From NCBI GenBank assembly GCA_002315975.1, contig DCIK01000007.1, positions 27,198 through 91,197 on the forward strand: a stretch of DNA of 64,000 nt, in the 5' to 3' direction. The position numbers and the translations under genes were made by a program. The DNA is from Clostridiales bacterium UBA1728 (GTDB lineage Bacteria > Bacillota > Clostridia > Oscillospirales > Oscillospiraceae). The notes under the pieces are model-generated. The model saw only the letters and a program-made list of their open reading frames with translations. It searched no databases and was not told the origin of the DNA. This document shows positions 31,658-39,902 of this stretch, one piece after another (position 1 is the stretch's first letter; each line of letters opens with the position of its first letter).

Positions 31658-32306
31658 TGACCATCAGCCTCCTTTCAAGGATGCGGAGAAGCTTGGATAG
31701 AATAAAGTTCAGTACGAAGTAGATAATGCCCACAATCGTCAGGGACTGGAGCGCCAGAAAGGTGGCAGACTGCACCGTTCTGTAGCTGGTCATCAGCTCG
31801 CCCACGAAGAATACCGAGGCCAGCGAGGTGCCCTTCACCGTGGAGATGAACTCGTTGCCCAGCGCGGGCAGGATGTTCTTTACGGCCTGGGGCAGAATCA
31901 CCCGCTTCATCACGTTGCTCTCGCTGAGCCCCAGACTGCGGGCGGCCTCCCACTGTCCCACATCCACCGCGCCGATGCCGGCACGGATGATCTCGGAGAT
32001 GTAGGCCGAGGCATTGACGATGAGGGCGATCAGTATGCAGGCCGTATCCGTGAGCTCAACGGGTATGATCTTCGGCAGGATCAGCCAGAAAAAGTAGAGC
32101 TGCAGCAGCACCGGCGTGCCGCGGATCACTTCAACAAAGGCATCGGTGATCCAGCGCAGGGGCTTGATCCTCCCCATGTGCATCAGCGCCACCAGTATGC
32201 CCAGCAGGGTACCGGCCAAAACCACCAGAACCGAGATCCAGAGGGTTCCGCCGAGACCCTTGAGAAAGACCATGTAGTATTTTTTGAGAATTGCAAGTAT
32301 CTTCAT
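31650..32306 (-). CDS. Polar amino acid ABC transporter, permease
   Basis: A 218-residue membrane permease of the HisM/GlnP family with about five helices. The cytoplasmic EAA loop is visible as QWEAARSLGLSESNVMKRVI near residue 135, the coupling site for the ATPase. The N-terminal GTLWISVLVVLAGTLLGIL helix is typical for the family. As a single permease it would work as a homodimer. The gene overlaps the ATPase gene and is separated from the binding protein gene by a 216-base gap holding a dispersed repeat. Confidence 0.92.
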   Translation of the reverse strand: MKILAILKKYYMVFLKGLGGTLWISVLVVLAGTLLGILVALMHMGRIKPLRWITDAFVEVIRGTPVLLQLYFFWLILPKIIPVELTDTACILIALIVNASAYISEIIRAGIGAVDVGQWEAARSLGLSESNVMKRVILPQAVKNILPALGNEFISTVKGTSLASVFFVGELMTSYRTVQSATFLALQSLTIVGIIYFVLNFILSKLLRILERRLMVSD

Positions 32307-32334
32307 CGCTTACCTCCCCGCTCACACACAAAGG

Positions 32335-32475
32335 GACTGTGTAAAAAGTCTGTCATTGCGAGGAGCGTAGCGACGTGGCAATCCGTGTCCCCTTTGAGAA
32401 GCTGCAAATATGCAGGAAAGGAGACGGATTGCCACACCAGTCTGCGGACTGGCTCGCAATGACAGGGACTTTACT
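32335..32475. repeat. TGTCATTGCGA palindromic element between binding-protein and permease genes
   Basis: Starts CTGTCATTGCGAGGAGCG (32350 on) and ends with the inverted GGCTCGCAATGACAG (near 32465), with GGCAATCCGT / ACGGATTGCC as an inner pair. Unlike the copies at 6138 and 44647 it lacks the nested TAGGGCTCGG module, so it shows the simple form of the element. Confidence 0.85.
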
Positions 32476-32522
32476 TACAGCCCCTTTGTTTGCGTTGTTC
32501 TTTAAGCTTTATCCGTTAAGCT

Positions 32523-33371
32523 TTATTCGTTGACATCAATGCCGAGGCTCTTGGCGTATTCGCTGTACTGTTCCTTCCAGGCCTGAATCTGACCGCTCTC
32601 CTCCAGCTCCGTGACGACCTCGTTGATCACGGCCATGAGACTATCGGTGCCCTCCTTGGGTGTAACCACGCGGGTACCGCTTCCCTCGTCCACATCAAAG
32701 CGGAAATCGGGGATGGCCAGACCGCCGTTGGCATCGGCGTAGAGCTTGCCGGAGGCGCAGTCAGTGATGCAGATGTCGGCCTTGCCCTCGGCCACGGCCA
32801 GATAGCAGTCGGTCATGGAGGAGAAGAGCTTCAGCTCCTTGCACTCGCCAATGAATTCCTTGTAGAAGCCCTCCTGCACGGAGCCGCTCTGGGTGGCAAT
32901 GACGGCGCCCTTGGCAGCTTGGGCATCCACCCACTTGTTCTCCTCGCCCTCGCGAACCAGGAAGCCGTAGCCGCTGACCTCGCCCTTGGTGAGGTTGTAG
33001 CCCACGCTCATGTTCATGGCCTCGGCACGCTCGGCACTCCAGGCCAGAGCGGAGATGCCCATGTCATACTTGCCCTCGGTGACGCCGGAGAGCACTGCGG
33101 TGAACTCCAGAGGCACAAGCTTCAGCTCCACGCCGATCTTTGCGGCGATGGCCTTGCCCAGCTCAATGTCCATGCCCACATACTGCTCATCGCCGGTCTT
33201 GGCGGGGTCGATGAATTCGTTGGGAGCCCAATAGGGCTCGGTGGCCATTTCGATGTAGCCCTTTTCCTTAATCTGCGCCAGACGATCTTTTGCCTCAGCC
33301 TTGGTGCCGCCGCAGCCCACCATAGAGAACAGCATGACCGCGGAAAGGGCGATAGCAAGAATTTTTTTCAT
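32523..33371 (-). CDS. Polar amino acid ABC transporter, substrate-binding lipoprotein
   Basis: A 282-residue family 3 solute-binding protein. It begins with a lipoprotein signal peptide (MKKILAIALSAVML) and a lipobox ending FSMVGC, so the mature protein is tethered by Cys20 outside the membrane. The SBP family 3 signature is VGMDIELGKAIAAKIGV near residue 66. The lobe-hinge strand KYDMGISALAWSAERAE and the late ESGQIQAWKEQY motif are typical. The acidic pocket residues do not allow a firm choice of amino acid. It is first in the operon and has its own promoter. The repeat after its stop may let it be expressed above the permease and ATPase. Confidence 0.92.
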   Translation of the reverse strand: MKKILAIALSAVMLFSMVGCGGTKAEAKDRLAQIKEKGYIEMATEPYWAPNEFIDPAKTGDEQYVGMDIELGKAIAAKIGVELKLVPLEFTAVLSGVTEGKYDMGISALAWSAERAEAMNMSVGYNLTKGEVSGYGFLVREGEENKWVDAQAAKGAVIATQSGSVQEGFYKEFIGECKELKLFSSMTDCYLAVAEGKADICITDCASGKLYADANGGLAIPDFRFDVDEGSGTRVVTPKEGTDSLMAVINEVVTELEESGQIQAWKEQYSEYAKSLGIDVNE

Positions 33372-33407
33372 GATTGTTTGCCTCCTGTTTATTTTTTGAA
33401 TGATTGG

Positions 33408-33436
33408 ATTGTACGCCTATGTTTCCTGTTTGTCAA
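33408..33436 (-). promoter_or_regulatory. Promoter of the amino acid transporter operon
   Basis: On the minus strand TTGACA (33436-33431) and TACAAT (33413-33408) with a 17-base spacer, 37 bases before the binding-protein start. Confidence 0.85.
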
Positions 33437-33517
33437 TATGGTAATTCGATAATTTAGTAATTCGCTAAAGCGATAGTGTGGTGAAAATGCACAAAAATGC
33501 GAAGGAGCCGGCTATCC

Positions 33518-33545
33518 CGTAGGGATCGGCCTCCGGACGAGCCGC
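33518..33545. repeat. TAGGGATCGG module
   Basis: TAGGGATCGGCCTCCGGACG (33520 on) is a variant copy of the TAGGGCTCGG module. It lies between the divergent transporter and aminotransferase promoters. Confidence 0.75.
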
Positions 33546-33600
33546 GCCCCTTGCATTTCCCAGCGCACAAGGAGAAGACTTTTCGCGCAACGGTTCAGAC

Positions 33601-33629
33601 TTGACGAACTGCGGCTGTATCTTTATAAT
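33601..33629 (+). promoter_or_regulatory. Promoter of the aminotransferase-panE operon
   Basis: TTGACG (33601-33606) and TATAAT (33624-33629), 17-base spacer, 94 bases before the ATG. Confidence 0.82.
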
Positions 33630-33722
33630 CGTGGTATCTGCGAAATATCCCGTGAAAAGTCAGACAGCCGACAGAACCGCGGCGGCGCATCTCAGATTCT
33701 GAAACAAACAGAGGTGGGGTAA

Positions 33723-34958
33723 ATGGAAATTAAAATGTCCCAAAGGAGCAATCCCGATTTCCAATCGGAGTTTCTCGCAAAGATTCTCAGCGCGAATGTA
33801 ACGCCGGGTCTCGTAACCTTTGCTGGGGGAAATCCCAATTCCGAGTCTTTTCCCGTGGAAGCGCTGCGCACGGCAGCGGACGCGGTGCTGAAAGAAAACG
33901 GCGTGACGGCCCTGCAGTATAACAGTACCCAGGGCTATCTCCCGCTCCGGGAATATATCGCCCGGGAGTATAGGAAGGACGGGCTCAATATCGACCCCTC
34001 CGAAATCATCATCACCAACGGCTCTCAGCAGGCGATTGACCTCTTCTCTCATATCATGATCGATGAAGGCGACTGCATCCTTGTTGAGGACCCGACCTAT
34101 CTGGCCGCATTGCAGATATTCCATCTCTATAATCCGAAGATCGTTCCCGTAGAGCTTGGGGCTGACGGGGTTGATCCTGCGCAGCTGCAGGCCGCCATTG
34201 AGAAGCATAACCCGCGCTTCATGTACATGATCCCCACATTTCAGAACCCCACAGGTCTGAGCTACTCCGCTGAGAGCCGTGAGAAGCTTGCGGCAATCAT
34301 CCGGGGCAGCAATATGCTCCTGCTGGAGGATAACCCCTATGGCAGACTGTACTTCTATGAGGAAGCGGAAAAAAGCTTCAGTCACTATCTGGGCGAGCAG
34401 TGCGTCATGCTGGGCACCTTCTCCAAGACGATTTCTCCGGGTATGCGCATCGGCTGGATCGTCTGCAGGCAAAAGGCAATTCTTGAGCGAATGCTGAACT
34501 GCAAGGCCGCCACCGACCTTCATACCAACATCTTTGCGCAGATGGTGCTGACCCGCTTCCTGCAGGATCACTCTCTGGAGGAGCATATTGCAGGGAATCG
34601 CGTCCTCTATAGGCACAATGCTGAGCTTATGATCTCCTGCATCGAAAAGTATTTCCCCGAGGGCTGTAAAACCACCAGACCCCGGGGCGGTATGTTCCTG
34701 TGGGTAACGCTCCCCGATGGGCTCAAGGGCGTTGAGGTGCAGGCAAGGACCGTGCAGCGCGGTGTGGCGGTATGCGCGGGAGACCCCTTCTTTTCCGAGA
34801 GAAGAGAGGTTCCGCACCTGCGTCTGAATTTCTCCAACTATACGGATGAGATCATCGAAAACAGCATGAGGATCGTCGGAGAGGTGATCGCAGAGCTGCT
34901 CTCGGAGAAAAGAGCGAATATCAACACGGCTCACGGGCCGAAGGGGGAAGAGAAATGA
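33723..34958 (+). CDS. PLP-dependent aminotransferase (class I, 2-aminoadipate/LysN-like)
   Basis: A 411-residue fold-type I aminotransferase. The PLP-binding lysine is in TFSKTISPGMRIGW near residue 240. Other class I features are the NGSQQAIDL phosphate-binding turn near residue 100, PTFQNPTG near 175, the EDNPY aspartate near 205 and the carboxylate-binding arginine in LRLNFSN near 365. The GGNPNSESFP start places it in the 2-aminoadipate/MocR-like aminotransferase group, without any DNA-binding domain. An AGAGGTGGGG site lies upstream. Its stop overlaps the panE-like start by four bases. Confidence 0.9.
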   Translation: MEIKMSQRSNPDFQSEFLAKILSANVTPGLVTFAGGNPNSESFPVEALRTAADAVLKENGVTALQYNSTQGYLPLREYIAREYRKDGLNIDPSEIIITNGSQQAIDLFSHIMIDEGDCILVEDPTYLAALQIFHLYNPKIVPVELGADGVDPAQLQAAIEKHNPRFMYMIPTFQNPTGLSYSAESREKLAAIIRGSNMLLLEDNPYGRLYFYEEAEKSFSHYLGEQCVMLGTFSKTISPGMRIGWIVCRQKAILERMLNCKAATDLHTNIFAQMVLTRFLQDHSLEEHIAGNRVLYRHNAELMISCIEKYFPEGCKTTRPRGGMFLWVTLPDGLKGVEVQARTVQRGVAVCAGDPFFSERREVPHLRLNFSNYTDEIIENSMRIVGEVIAELLSEKRANINTAHGPKGEEK

Positions 34959-35869
34959 TAGAGAAAATTGCAATCGTCGGCATGGGCGCACTGGGTCTTC
35001 TGTATGCCGAGCAGCTGACACGGGGTCTGGGCAGCGTGGAGTGCGTGGAGTTTATCATGGACGAGGAGCGTCTGGCTCGCCACAGGTCCGATGTCTATAC
35101 CATAAACGGAGAGGCCAAACAGTTCCGAATGGTTTCCAGCCGGGAGGCCAGACCCGCCGATCTGTGCATTGTGGCCGTGAAGTACAACGCGCTCGCCGGT
35201 GCGCTGGATACGATGCAGAGCGTCATCGGGCCGGACACCATCATCCTTTCGGTGATGAACGGCGTGAGCAGCGAAAAAATCATCGGAAAACGCTATCCCG
35301 CTGCCCGCATCCTCCTGACGGTGGCCCAGGGCATGGACGCCATGCGCGACGGCAGCAGCCTGCGCTTTACCCAGTGCGGAGCCCTGCGCATCGGCACTGA
35401 CTGCCCCGAAAATATCCCGGCGCTGGATGCCGTGGAAGAGCTCTTCCGGCGCGCAGCCGTGCCTTATGTCCGGGAAAGCGACATTCTTTACCGACTGTGG
35501 TTCAAATATATGTTGAATGTGGGCATCAACCAGACCTGCATGGTGTTCGATGTGGGCTACGGCGTAGCCACCACTGAGGGCACCGAGGCCAACCGCGTCC
35601 TGCTGGGCGCCATGCGCGAGGTGATCCCGCTGGCAAAAGCCCACGGCGTAACGCTGACGGAGGCCGATGTGGGGGAGTGCGTTGCCATTGAAAAGACTCT
35701 CGACCCGCTGGGCTACCCGTCCATGGCGCAGGATCGCAAGGCTGGGCGGAAATCAGAGGTGGAAATGTTCGCCGGCGATGTGCTGAGAATGGCGGAGGAG
35801 CTGGGTATGGATGCTCCCTTCAACCGTTTCCTCTACGAGCGTGTGCAGGAGATCGAGCGGGAATACTGA
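34955..35869 (+). CDS. 2-dehydropantoate 2-reductase family protein
   Basis: A 304-residue NADPH-dependent ketopantoate-reductase-type enzyme. The Rossmann loop GMGALGLLYAEQL is at residues 9-21. The catalytic lysine region KYNALAGAL lies near residue 75, and the C-terminal helical domain has the KYMLNVGINQTC segment near 190 and DRKAGRKSEVEM near 263. Ketopantoate reductase makes pantoate for coenzyme A, but paralogues reduce other 2-keto acids. Being coupled to an aminotransferase, this one may act on a keto acid produced by its neighbour. No panB or panC is near. Confidence 0.85.
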   Translation: MIEKIAIVGMGALGLLYAEQLTRGLGSVECVEFIMDEERLARHRSDVYTINGEAKQFRMVSSREARPADLCIVAVKYNALAGALDTMQSVIGPDTIILSVMNGVSSEKIIGKRYPAARILLTVAQGMDAMRDGSSLRFTQCGALRIGTDCPENIPALDAVEELFRRAAVPYVRESDILYRLWFKYMLNVGINQTCMVFDVGYGVATTEGTEANRVLLGAMREVIPLAKAHGVTLTEADVGECVAIEKTLDPLGYPSMAQDRKAGRKSEVEMFAGDVLRMAEELGMDAPFNRFLYERVQEIEREY

Positions 35870-35900
35870 GCTGACAGGCTGCTCAGAAAGGAATTTGTTC

Positions 35901-36458
35901 ATGAACGATATGGAACGCTACACGATTATCGAGGCGCAGGAATCTGACGCTCAGGCCATATCCGAGCATATGAAAAGAGCCTCAACAGAGACGGACTTCA
36001 TGCTCCGCTATCCGGATGAGATGGTCAGCGAGGAAGAGACCCAGATTCAGACTATCCTTGCCAACATCCGGAATCCTGATACCTTTTATCTCATTGTAAA
36101 ATACGACGATACCATTGTCGGCTTTGCCATGCTGACCTCGCTGTCTCCCTGCCGGCGAATGGCCCATCGAAGAGGCTTTGGCATCAGTCTGGAAAAGGCC
36201 CATTGGAACCGCGGCATCGGCACAAGGCTTATGCAGGCGTGCTTTGCCTATGCCCGGAAAAACGGCGTCGAGCTGATCGATCTGGAGGTTCACACCCTCA
36301 ATGAGAGAGCAAGCGCCTTTTATCGCAAGCAGGGCTTTGTGGAGCGATCCCGAGACAGCTTTGCCCTGAAAAACAGGGACGGCAGCTATTATGAGCTGAT
36401 TTCCATGCGCTGGGATGCCCGTATGGACGCTTCACCGGATTCCCGTATTGATTCATGA
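35901..36458 (+). CDS. GNAT family N-acetyltransferase
   Basis: A 185-residue acetyl-CoA-dependent acetyltransferase. Motif A, the acetyl-CoA pyrophosphate grip, is WNRGIGTRLMQACF near residue 115, and motif B NERASAFYRKQGF lies near residue 145. The pattern resembles the YkkB/RimI-like GNAT group acting on small molecules or protein N-termini; the substrate is unknown. The ATG at 35901 follows AGAAAGGAA, while the frame extending back to 35811 overlaps panE and lacks a ribosome site. It is probably the third gene of the aminotransferase operon, 31 bases after panE. Confidence 0.85.
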   Translation: MNDMERYTIIEAQESDAQAISEHMKRASTETDFMLRYPDEMVSEEETQIQTILANIRNPDTFYLIVKYDDTIVGFAMLTSLSPCRRMAHRRGFGISLEKAHWNRGIGTRLMQACFAYARKNGVELIDLEVHTLNERASAFYRKQGFVERSRDSFALKNRDGSYYELISMRWDARMDASPDSRIDS

Positions 36459-36480
36459 ACGGAGAGAATAAACGCTGACA

Positions 36481-36753
36481 GTGATCCTCGGAAACCTCTG
36501 CGGCTGCGGCACCATGATCAGCGATGCGGTCGGCAGTACAAGAAAAACAAAGGAAGCCGTTTTGCGGGTGAGCGTTGCGGCAAATCTGGCCTATTTCCTT
36601 GTGATCTTTTCCAACGTACTCATGTTTTCGGTCTTCAACTTCGCCATCCTGAATTTCGTCGGGGGAATCTCGAATCTCGTCGTAATCGTCACCTGCATCC
36701 TCTCCTGGTTCCGCGACAAAAACGAGAGCGAAAATGCTGCGGAAGATGCATAA
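36481..36753 (+). CDS. Small two-helix membrane protein or fragment, 90 aa
   Basis: The frame starts with GTG at 36481. GGAGAG is 14 bases away, which is long. Two hydrophobic helices (about residues 33-52 and 55-75) follow a 25-residue polar N-terminus, and the C-terminus is acidic. No family is recognised. The lack of a good start and the abrupt N-terminus suggest the end of a once longer transporter-like gene, but a genuine small membrane protein is possible. Confidence 0.4.
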   Translation: MILGNLCGCGTMISDAVGSTRKTKEAVLRVSVAANLAYFLVIFSNVLMFSVFNFAILNFVGGISNLVVIVTCILSWFRDKNESENAAEDA

Positions 36754-36842
36754 CGCGGCACCGGGACAGAGGCGAAAAAGGGATAGAATCACGAAGGTCT
36801 GTGCGGCACGGTAAAAAAGCCGAACAAGGAAAAATAATCCGC

Positions 36843-36884
36843 AAGCCCCTTGGCTCCCCGAAAGGGGAGCCAAGGGGCTTTTTT
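36843..36884 (+). terminator. Perfect 17-bp terminator with GAAA loop
   Basis: AAGCCCCTTGGCTCCCC, loop GAAA, GGGGAGCCAAGGGGCTT, then TTTT. It ends the plus-strand operon and faces the convergent minus-strand gene pair. The stem sequence is related to the GGCTCCCC repeat family. Confidence 0.9.
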
Positions 36885-36909
36885 CCTACAGAATCCACGC
36901 TATTGCGTC

Positions 36910-37269
36910 TCAAAGCTTCTTAAAGGGCTTCATGGGCTTTGCCTCGGGGTGCTGCTCCAGATAGTCCATGAGCATCAGCGTGAGCTCGTCCGTGTAGTCC
37001 TCGGTGGGGTCCTCATAGTCCAGCAGCGCCTCCACGCTCCAGACGAAGCCGGCCGGGTCGCTGTCGTAGGCGCTCTGCATCTCCCGGTTGGGCCAGGAGC
37101 TGAGCCCCAGCCGGAAGGAAGTGGAGTTATAGTCCTTCTGCACATCCTGCGAGGCCATGACCCAGCGGCGCTCGCCGCATTTCCAGCATACGATGCCCTT
37201 GTCCGGATGGCGGGCGCTGTACTGTTCCTTAAGTTCCTTTTTGCGTTCAGCGTTGGGGATTTTATTCAT
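36910..37269 (-). CDS. Small GIY-YIG-nuclease-family-like protein
   Basis: A 119-residue protein starting MNKIPNAERKKELKEQYSARH. It continues with a CWKCGERRW zinc-like pair, DYNSTSFRLGLSSWPNREMQ and a late YEDPTEDYTDELTLM. I recognise this as a family annotated among GIY-YIG-like nucleases in Clostridia, although the literal GIY...YIG motif is absent, so catalysis is doubtful. It overlaps the acetyltransferase gene by eight bases and is translated from within it. Confidence 0.6.
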   Translation of the reverse strand: MNKIPNAERKKELKEQYSARHPDKGIVCWKCGERRWVMASQDVQKDYNSTSFRLGLSSWPNREMQSAYDSDPAGFVWSVEALLDYEDPTEDYTDELTLMLMDYLEQHPEAKPMKPFKKL

Positions 37270-37768
37270 GGGCAGTGCAGACCTCCTTTTCTGATTCCGC
37301 CATGGCGGTGAGTCTCTCGCCGGTGAGACGGTAGACTGTCCAGTCGTTCATGGGTACGGCGCCCAGCGAAAGGTAAAAGTCGATGGAGGGGCGGTTCCAG
37401 TCAAGGCAGCTCCACTCCAGCCTTCCGCAGCCCCGCTCCACGGCAATGGCCGAGAGCTGCCGCAGCAGCCCCTTTCCGTAGCCCTGCCCCCGGTATTCGG
37501 GCCTTACGAACAGATCCTCCAGATAGATGCCCGATCGACCCAGAAAGGTGGAGAAGTTGTGGAAAAAGAGCGCAAAGCCCGCCACCTCGCCATCGGCAAG
37601 AGCGAAGAGCACCTCGGCCTTCCCCTTGTCGAAAATCCACTCCTCCAGCAGCGCCTCGGTAGCGATGACCTCGTCGAGCATATGCTCATACTCCGCCAGA
37701 CTCCGGATCAGCTCCAAAATGGTAGGAACATCCTCCCGCTTCGCAAAGCGGTAAGCGTGATTATTCAT
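37262..37768 (-). CDS. GNAT acetyltransferase, diamine N-acetyltransferase (SSAT)-like
   Basis: 168 residues. The spermidine/spermine acetyltransferase pattern is clear: LIRSLAEYEHM near residue 20, FHNFSTFLGRSGIYLEDLF near 70, the acetyl-CoA loop RPEYRGQGYGKGLL near 90, and WSCLDWNRPSIDFYLSLGA near 118. Members acetylate polyamines or related diamines such as thialysine. The start at 37768 is the first ATG of the frame. It is co-transcribed with the small protein gene downstream. Confidence 0.88.
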   Translation of the reverse strand: MNNHAYRFAKREDVPTILELIRSLAEYEHMLDEVIATEALLEEWIFDKGKAEVLFALADGEVAGFALFFHNFSTFLGRSGIYLEDLFVRPEYRGQGYGKGLLRQLSAIAVERGCGRLEWSCLDWNRPSIDFYLSLGAVPMNDWTVYRLTGERLTAMAESEKEVCTAHE

Positions 37769-37804
37769 TGTATTTTCATCCTTTCGTATGTTTCAAGCTG
37801 AGGG

Positions 37805-37875
37805 ATGGTGCGCCGTGCCTTGCCTTCCCCTTCGGGGAAGGTGTCAGCGAAGCTGACGGAAGAGGGGCGCACCCC
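37805..37875. repeat. CCTTCCCCTTCGGGGAAGG hairpin repeat
   Basis: TGCCTTCCCCTTCGGGGAAG followed by GTCAGCGAAGCTGACGGAAG: two adjacent hairpins in the layout of the GGCTCCCCTG family. The rest of the 37769-37957 gap holds no gene. Confidence 0.7.
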
Positions 37876-37957
37876 GCAATGCTCGCCCCTGCGGTATTGC
37901 GGATATCGAAAAAGGGGAACGGCGCGAAACCCGAGAATCATGGGCGCAGAGGAGGTT

Positions 37958-39163
37958 TCAGAAGCAGGTGCTTTCGCCCAGCCCCCGGTCTTTGTGAGTA
38001 CCGTTTACCAGCTCCACCAGCTCCTGTTTGTTATTTAAGTTCAGCCTGGCATAGATGTCGGAAAAAATCTTCGATACCCTTTTCTCGCTGAGCTTCTTTT
38101 TCTTTGCGATCTGCTGATTGGTGTAGCCCTGAGTGGAGAGAAAGGCGAAATCGAATTCCTCCTCCGACAGAACGCCGAGAAAGGATGGGCGATCCTTTCC
38201 GTAGGTATATTGCGCATAGGACAAACGGGTGGTATCCCCCAAAGCGCATACCGTCTCCGCAAACTCCTGCGGAAATTCCCGGAGAACCTTGTCCGTCACC
38301 TCCGGATAAAAACCCCGGTAGTATCCGGCATAGAAATACAGCTCATGCTCCTGCGCCAGCTCCAGAGCCCGGCGGATGTGAACGCGCATCTTTTCCTCGT
38401 TCTCCTGCAGCTGATATACAACCACCAGACTGTAGTGGAGCTGCTGGGCCTCCAGATACAGCCCGCGCCGCTCCAGCATCTGACAGATATGCTCGTAGCT
38501 CTCATAGCGGAGCTTGGAGAGCAGCGTTAAATCGCCATTTACCAGAGCAATCAGGGAAATGATCGCAATCATCCCGTCTGCGGCACTCTGGTAGCAATAG
38601 GCCGGGTCTATGTGAAAATCCCGGAATATGGAGCCGTAGGAGCCGTAATCCATCTCAACGCTGTAGCGGAAGAGCTCCAGCTCCCTCTTGTACGGGAAAT
38701 CTCCCCTTAGCTCACGGAGCAGCTCCCCATAGGCATAATCCGCGTCCCGGGGCTCTCCGGCGTAGATGCCCAGATAGCAGCGCTGGGCCAGGGCAGCGAT
38801 GCGGATAGAGCGGCTGCTGTCCACGCAAAGGGGCAGCGTAAGAGCCCGCGACTCCTCAAAGCGACAGGCACCAAAGGCCTTCTGCGCCTGAGAAAGCCGC
38901 TTTTCCGCTTCGGAAAGCGGCTGGGCAGCCTCGCACGCAGACTCGTTGACGAACAGCGGGAAGCGAAAGGCAGTCTCGAGCTCCCTGGCCGCCTTGCCGT
39001 CTCTCGTCCTTCCGTCAGCGGGCTTTTCCGTGTCCTCGGGAATCATCCAGCGAGAACCGATCTGCACAGCGCCCGGAATCTGCCCCGCCTTGCACATCTT
39101 GGCAATCCGGCTGATGGATACGCCCCATTTTTCGGCTGTCTGAACGGTAGAAAGGTAGTTCAT
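37958..39163 (-). CDS. Double-HTH transcriptional regulator (excisionase/MerR-like N-terminus, LuxR-type C-terminus)
   Basis: 401 residues. The first 45 residues form an excisionase/AlpA-like helix-turn-helix (STVQTAEKWGVSISRIAKMC, then GSRWMIPED). The middle 270 residues are helical and TPR-like. The last 60 residues are a LuxR/GerE-type helix-turn-helix, LSTQGYTNQQIAKKKKLSEK then RVSKIFSDIYARLNLNNK. Two DNA-binding domains at opposite ends of a helical sensor are unusual. It diverges from the repeat-containing promoter region of the secreted-protein locus, and paired inverted sites lie in front of it. It is therefore a candidate regulator of itself and of that locus. The ATG at 39163 is the first of the frame. 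Confidence 0.82.
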   Translation of the reverse strand: MNYLSTVQTAEKWGVSISRIAKMCKAGQIPGAVQIGSRWMIPEDTEKPADGRTRDGKAARELETAFRFPLFVNESACEAAQPLSEAEKRLSQAQKAFGACRFEESRALTLPLCVDSSRSIRIAALAQRCYLGIYAGEPRDADYAYGELLRELRGDFPYKRELELFRYSVEMDYGSYGSIFRDFHIDPAYCYQSAADGMIAIISLIALVNGDLTLLSKLRYESYEHICQMLERRGLYLEAQQLHYSLVVVYQLQENEEKMRVHIRRALELAQEHELYFYAGYYRGFYPEVTDKVLREFPQEFAETVCALGDTTRLSYAQYTYGKDRPSFLGVLSEEEFDFAFLSTQGYTNQQIAKKKKLSEKRVSKIFSDIYARLNLNNKQELVELVNGTHKDRGLGESTCF

Positions 39164-39174
39164 ATTGATACCGC

Positions 39175-39228
39175 TATCCTTTTACAAATGAAAAATATTT
39201 TTTCCTCTATAGTCCGAGTAAAAGGATA
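39175..39228 (-). promoter_or_regulatory. Paired inverted operator candidates upstream of the double-HTH regulator
   Basis: TATCCTTTTAC (39175-39185) and GTAAAAGGATA (39218-39228) are perfect inverted copies, 43 bases centre to centre (about four helical turns), just before the regulator start. This is suited to looping or autoregulation. Confidence 0.6.
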
Positions 39229-39374
39229 ACACATGGAAGCGAAAAACGCAAGGAAAAGAATTACAAAGCTCCCTTGACGAAAAAGTGAATATTGTAAGAC
39301 ATAGAATAATTTACATAATTCCATAAAAATGGAATAATATGGTTTATCTCGGCTTTTTTCAGGGGACTATGCAG

Positions 39375-39462
39375 CCCGTTTCGTTTCGAGTAAAATACAC
39401 TATGTATAATAGTGGTATTATCGAAACGGGGGGTTGACACAGTTGCCGAATGCCGACATAAT
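39375..39462 (+). promoter_or_regulatory. Promoters and palindromic operator of the secreted-protein locus
   Basis: One -10 box TATAAT (39405-39410) lies inside an inverted pair, CCCGTTTCG (39375-39383) and TCGAAACGGG (39421-39430). A second promoter, TTGACA (39434-39439) and CATAAT (39457-39462) with a 17-base spacer, follows and would start transcription inside the AAGC repeat. Confidence 0.7.
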
Positions 39463-39465
39463 CTT

Positions 39466-39510
<45 letters not shown>

Positions 39511-39564
39511 GTAGCGGCTGCACGCCCCTTTGTCAAGACCTCCGGACTGATTATATGTAATTTC

Positions 39565-39606
39565 AAAACGCACCATACCCGCAGATTTCTCTGCGGGTAT
39601 GGTGCG
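39565..39606 (+). promoter_or_regulatory. Long 5'-UTR hairpin (possible attenuator)
   Basis: AACGCACCATACCCGCAGA, loop TTTC, TCTGCGGGTATGGTGCGTT: 19 perfect pairs. It sits between the AAGC tract and the first ORF and is followed by CTTTGCG rather than a clean T run, so either attenuation or RNA stability is possible. Confidence 0.65.
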
Positions 39607-39641
39607 TTCTTTGCGTCTGAACGAAAAGGAGAGAGAAAAGC

Positions 39642-39902
39642 ATGAGCGAAAAACAGGCGTTGCGTGACTTCCGCTACCTCGAAAAAGAAGACTACGACAT
39701 AGAGCGGAAAATCAACGGCGAAGCGGTTCCGCTTTATTCCGAGGACAAGCTGCACCGGCTCTACCCCGAGAAGGACTACACCCTCTGCGGCGAGACCTAC
39801 GAAAGCAAAAAGCGCGACAAGGACAGGGACATAGGCCGCATTCCGTCACCATTAACGGAGAAACCATTACGATGCCTGAAAACTTCACCCTTTCACCGAT
39901 AG
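39642..39902 (+). CDS. Small charged protein, 86 aa (possibly broken)
   Basis: It has a good GGAGAGAG site before the ATG at 39642. The first 70 residues are very rich in Lys, Glu, Asp, Arg and Tyr (RDFRYLEKEDYDIERK) and show no signal peptide. The last 15 residues overlap sequence that, in another frame, encodes a surface-repeat fragment, so the true C-terminus may be lost by a frameshift near 39845. No family is recognised. Confidence 0.45.
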   Translation: MSEKQALRDFRYLEKEDYDIERKINGEAVPLYSEDKLHRLYPEKDYTLCGETYESKKRDKDRDIGRIPSPLTEKPLRCLKTSPFHR

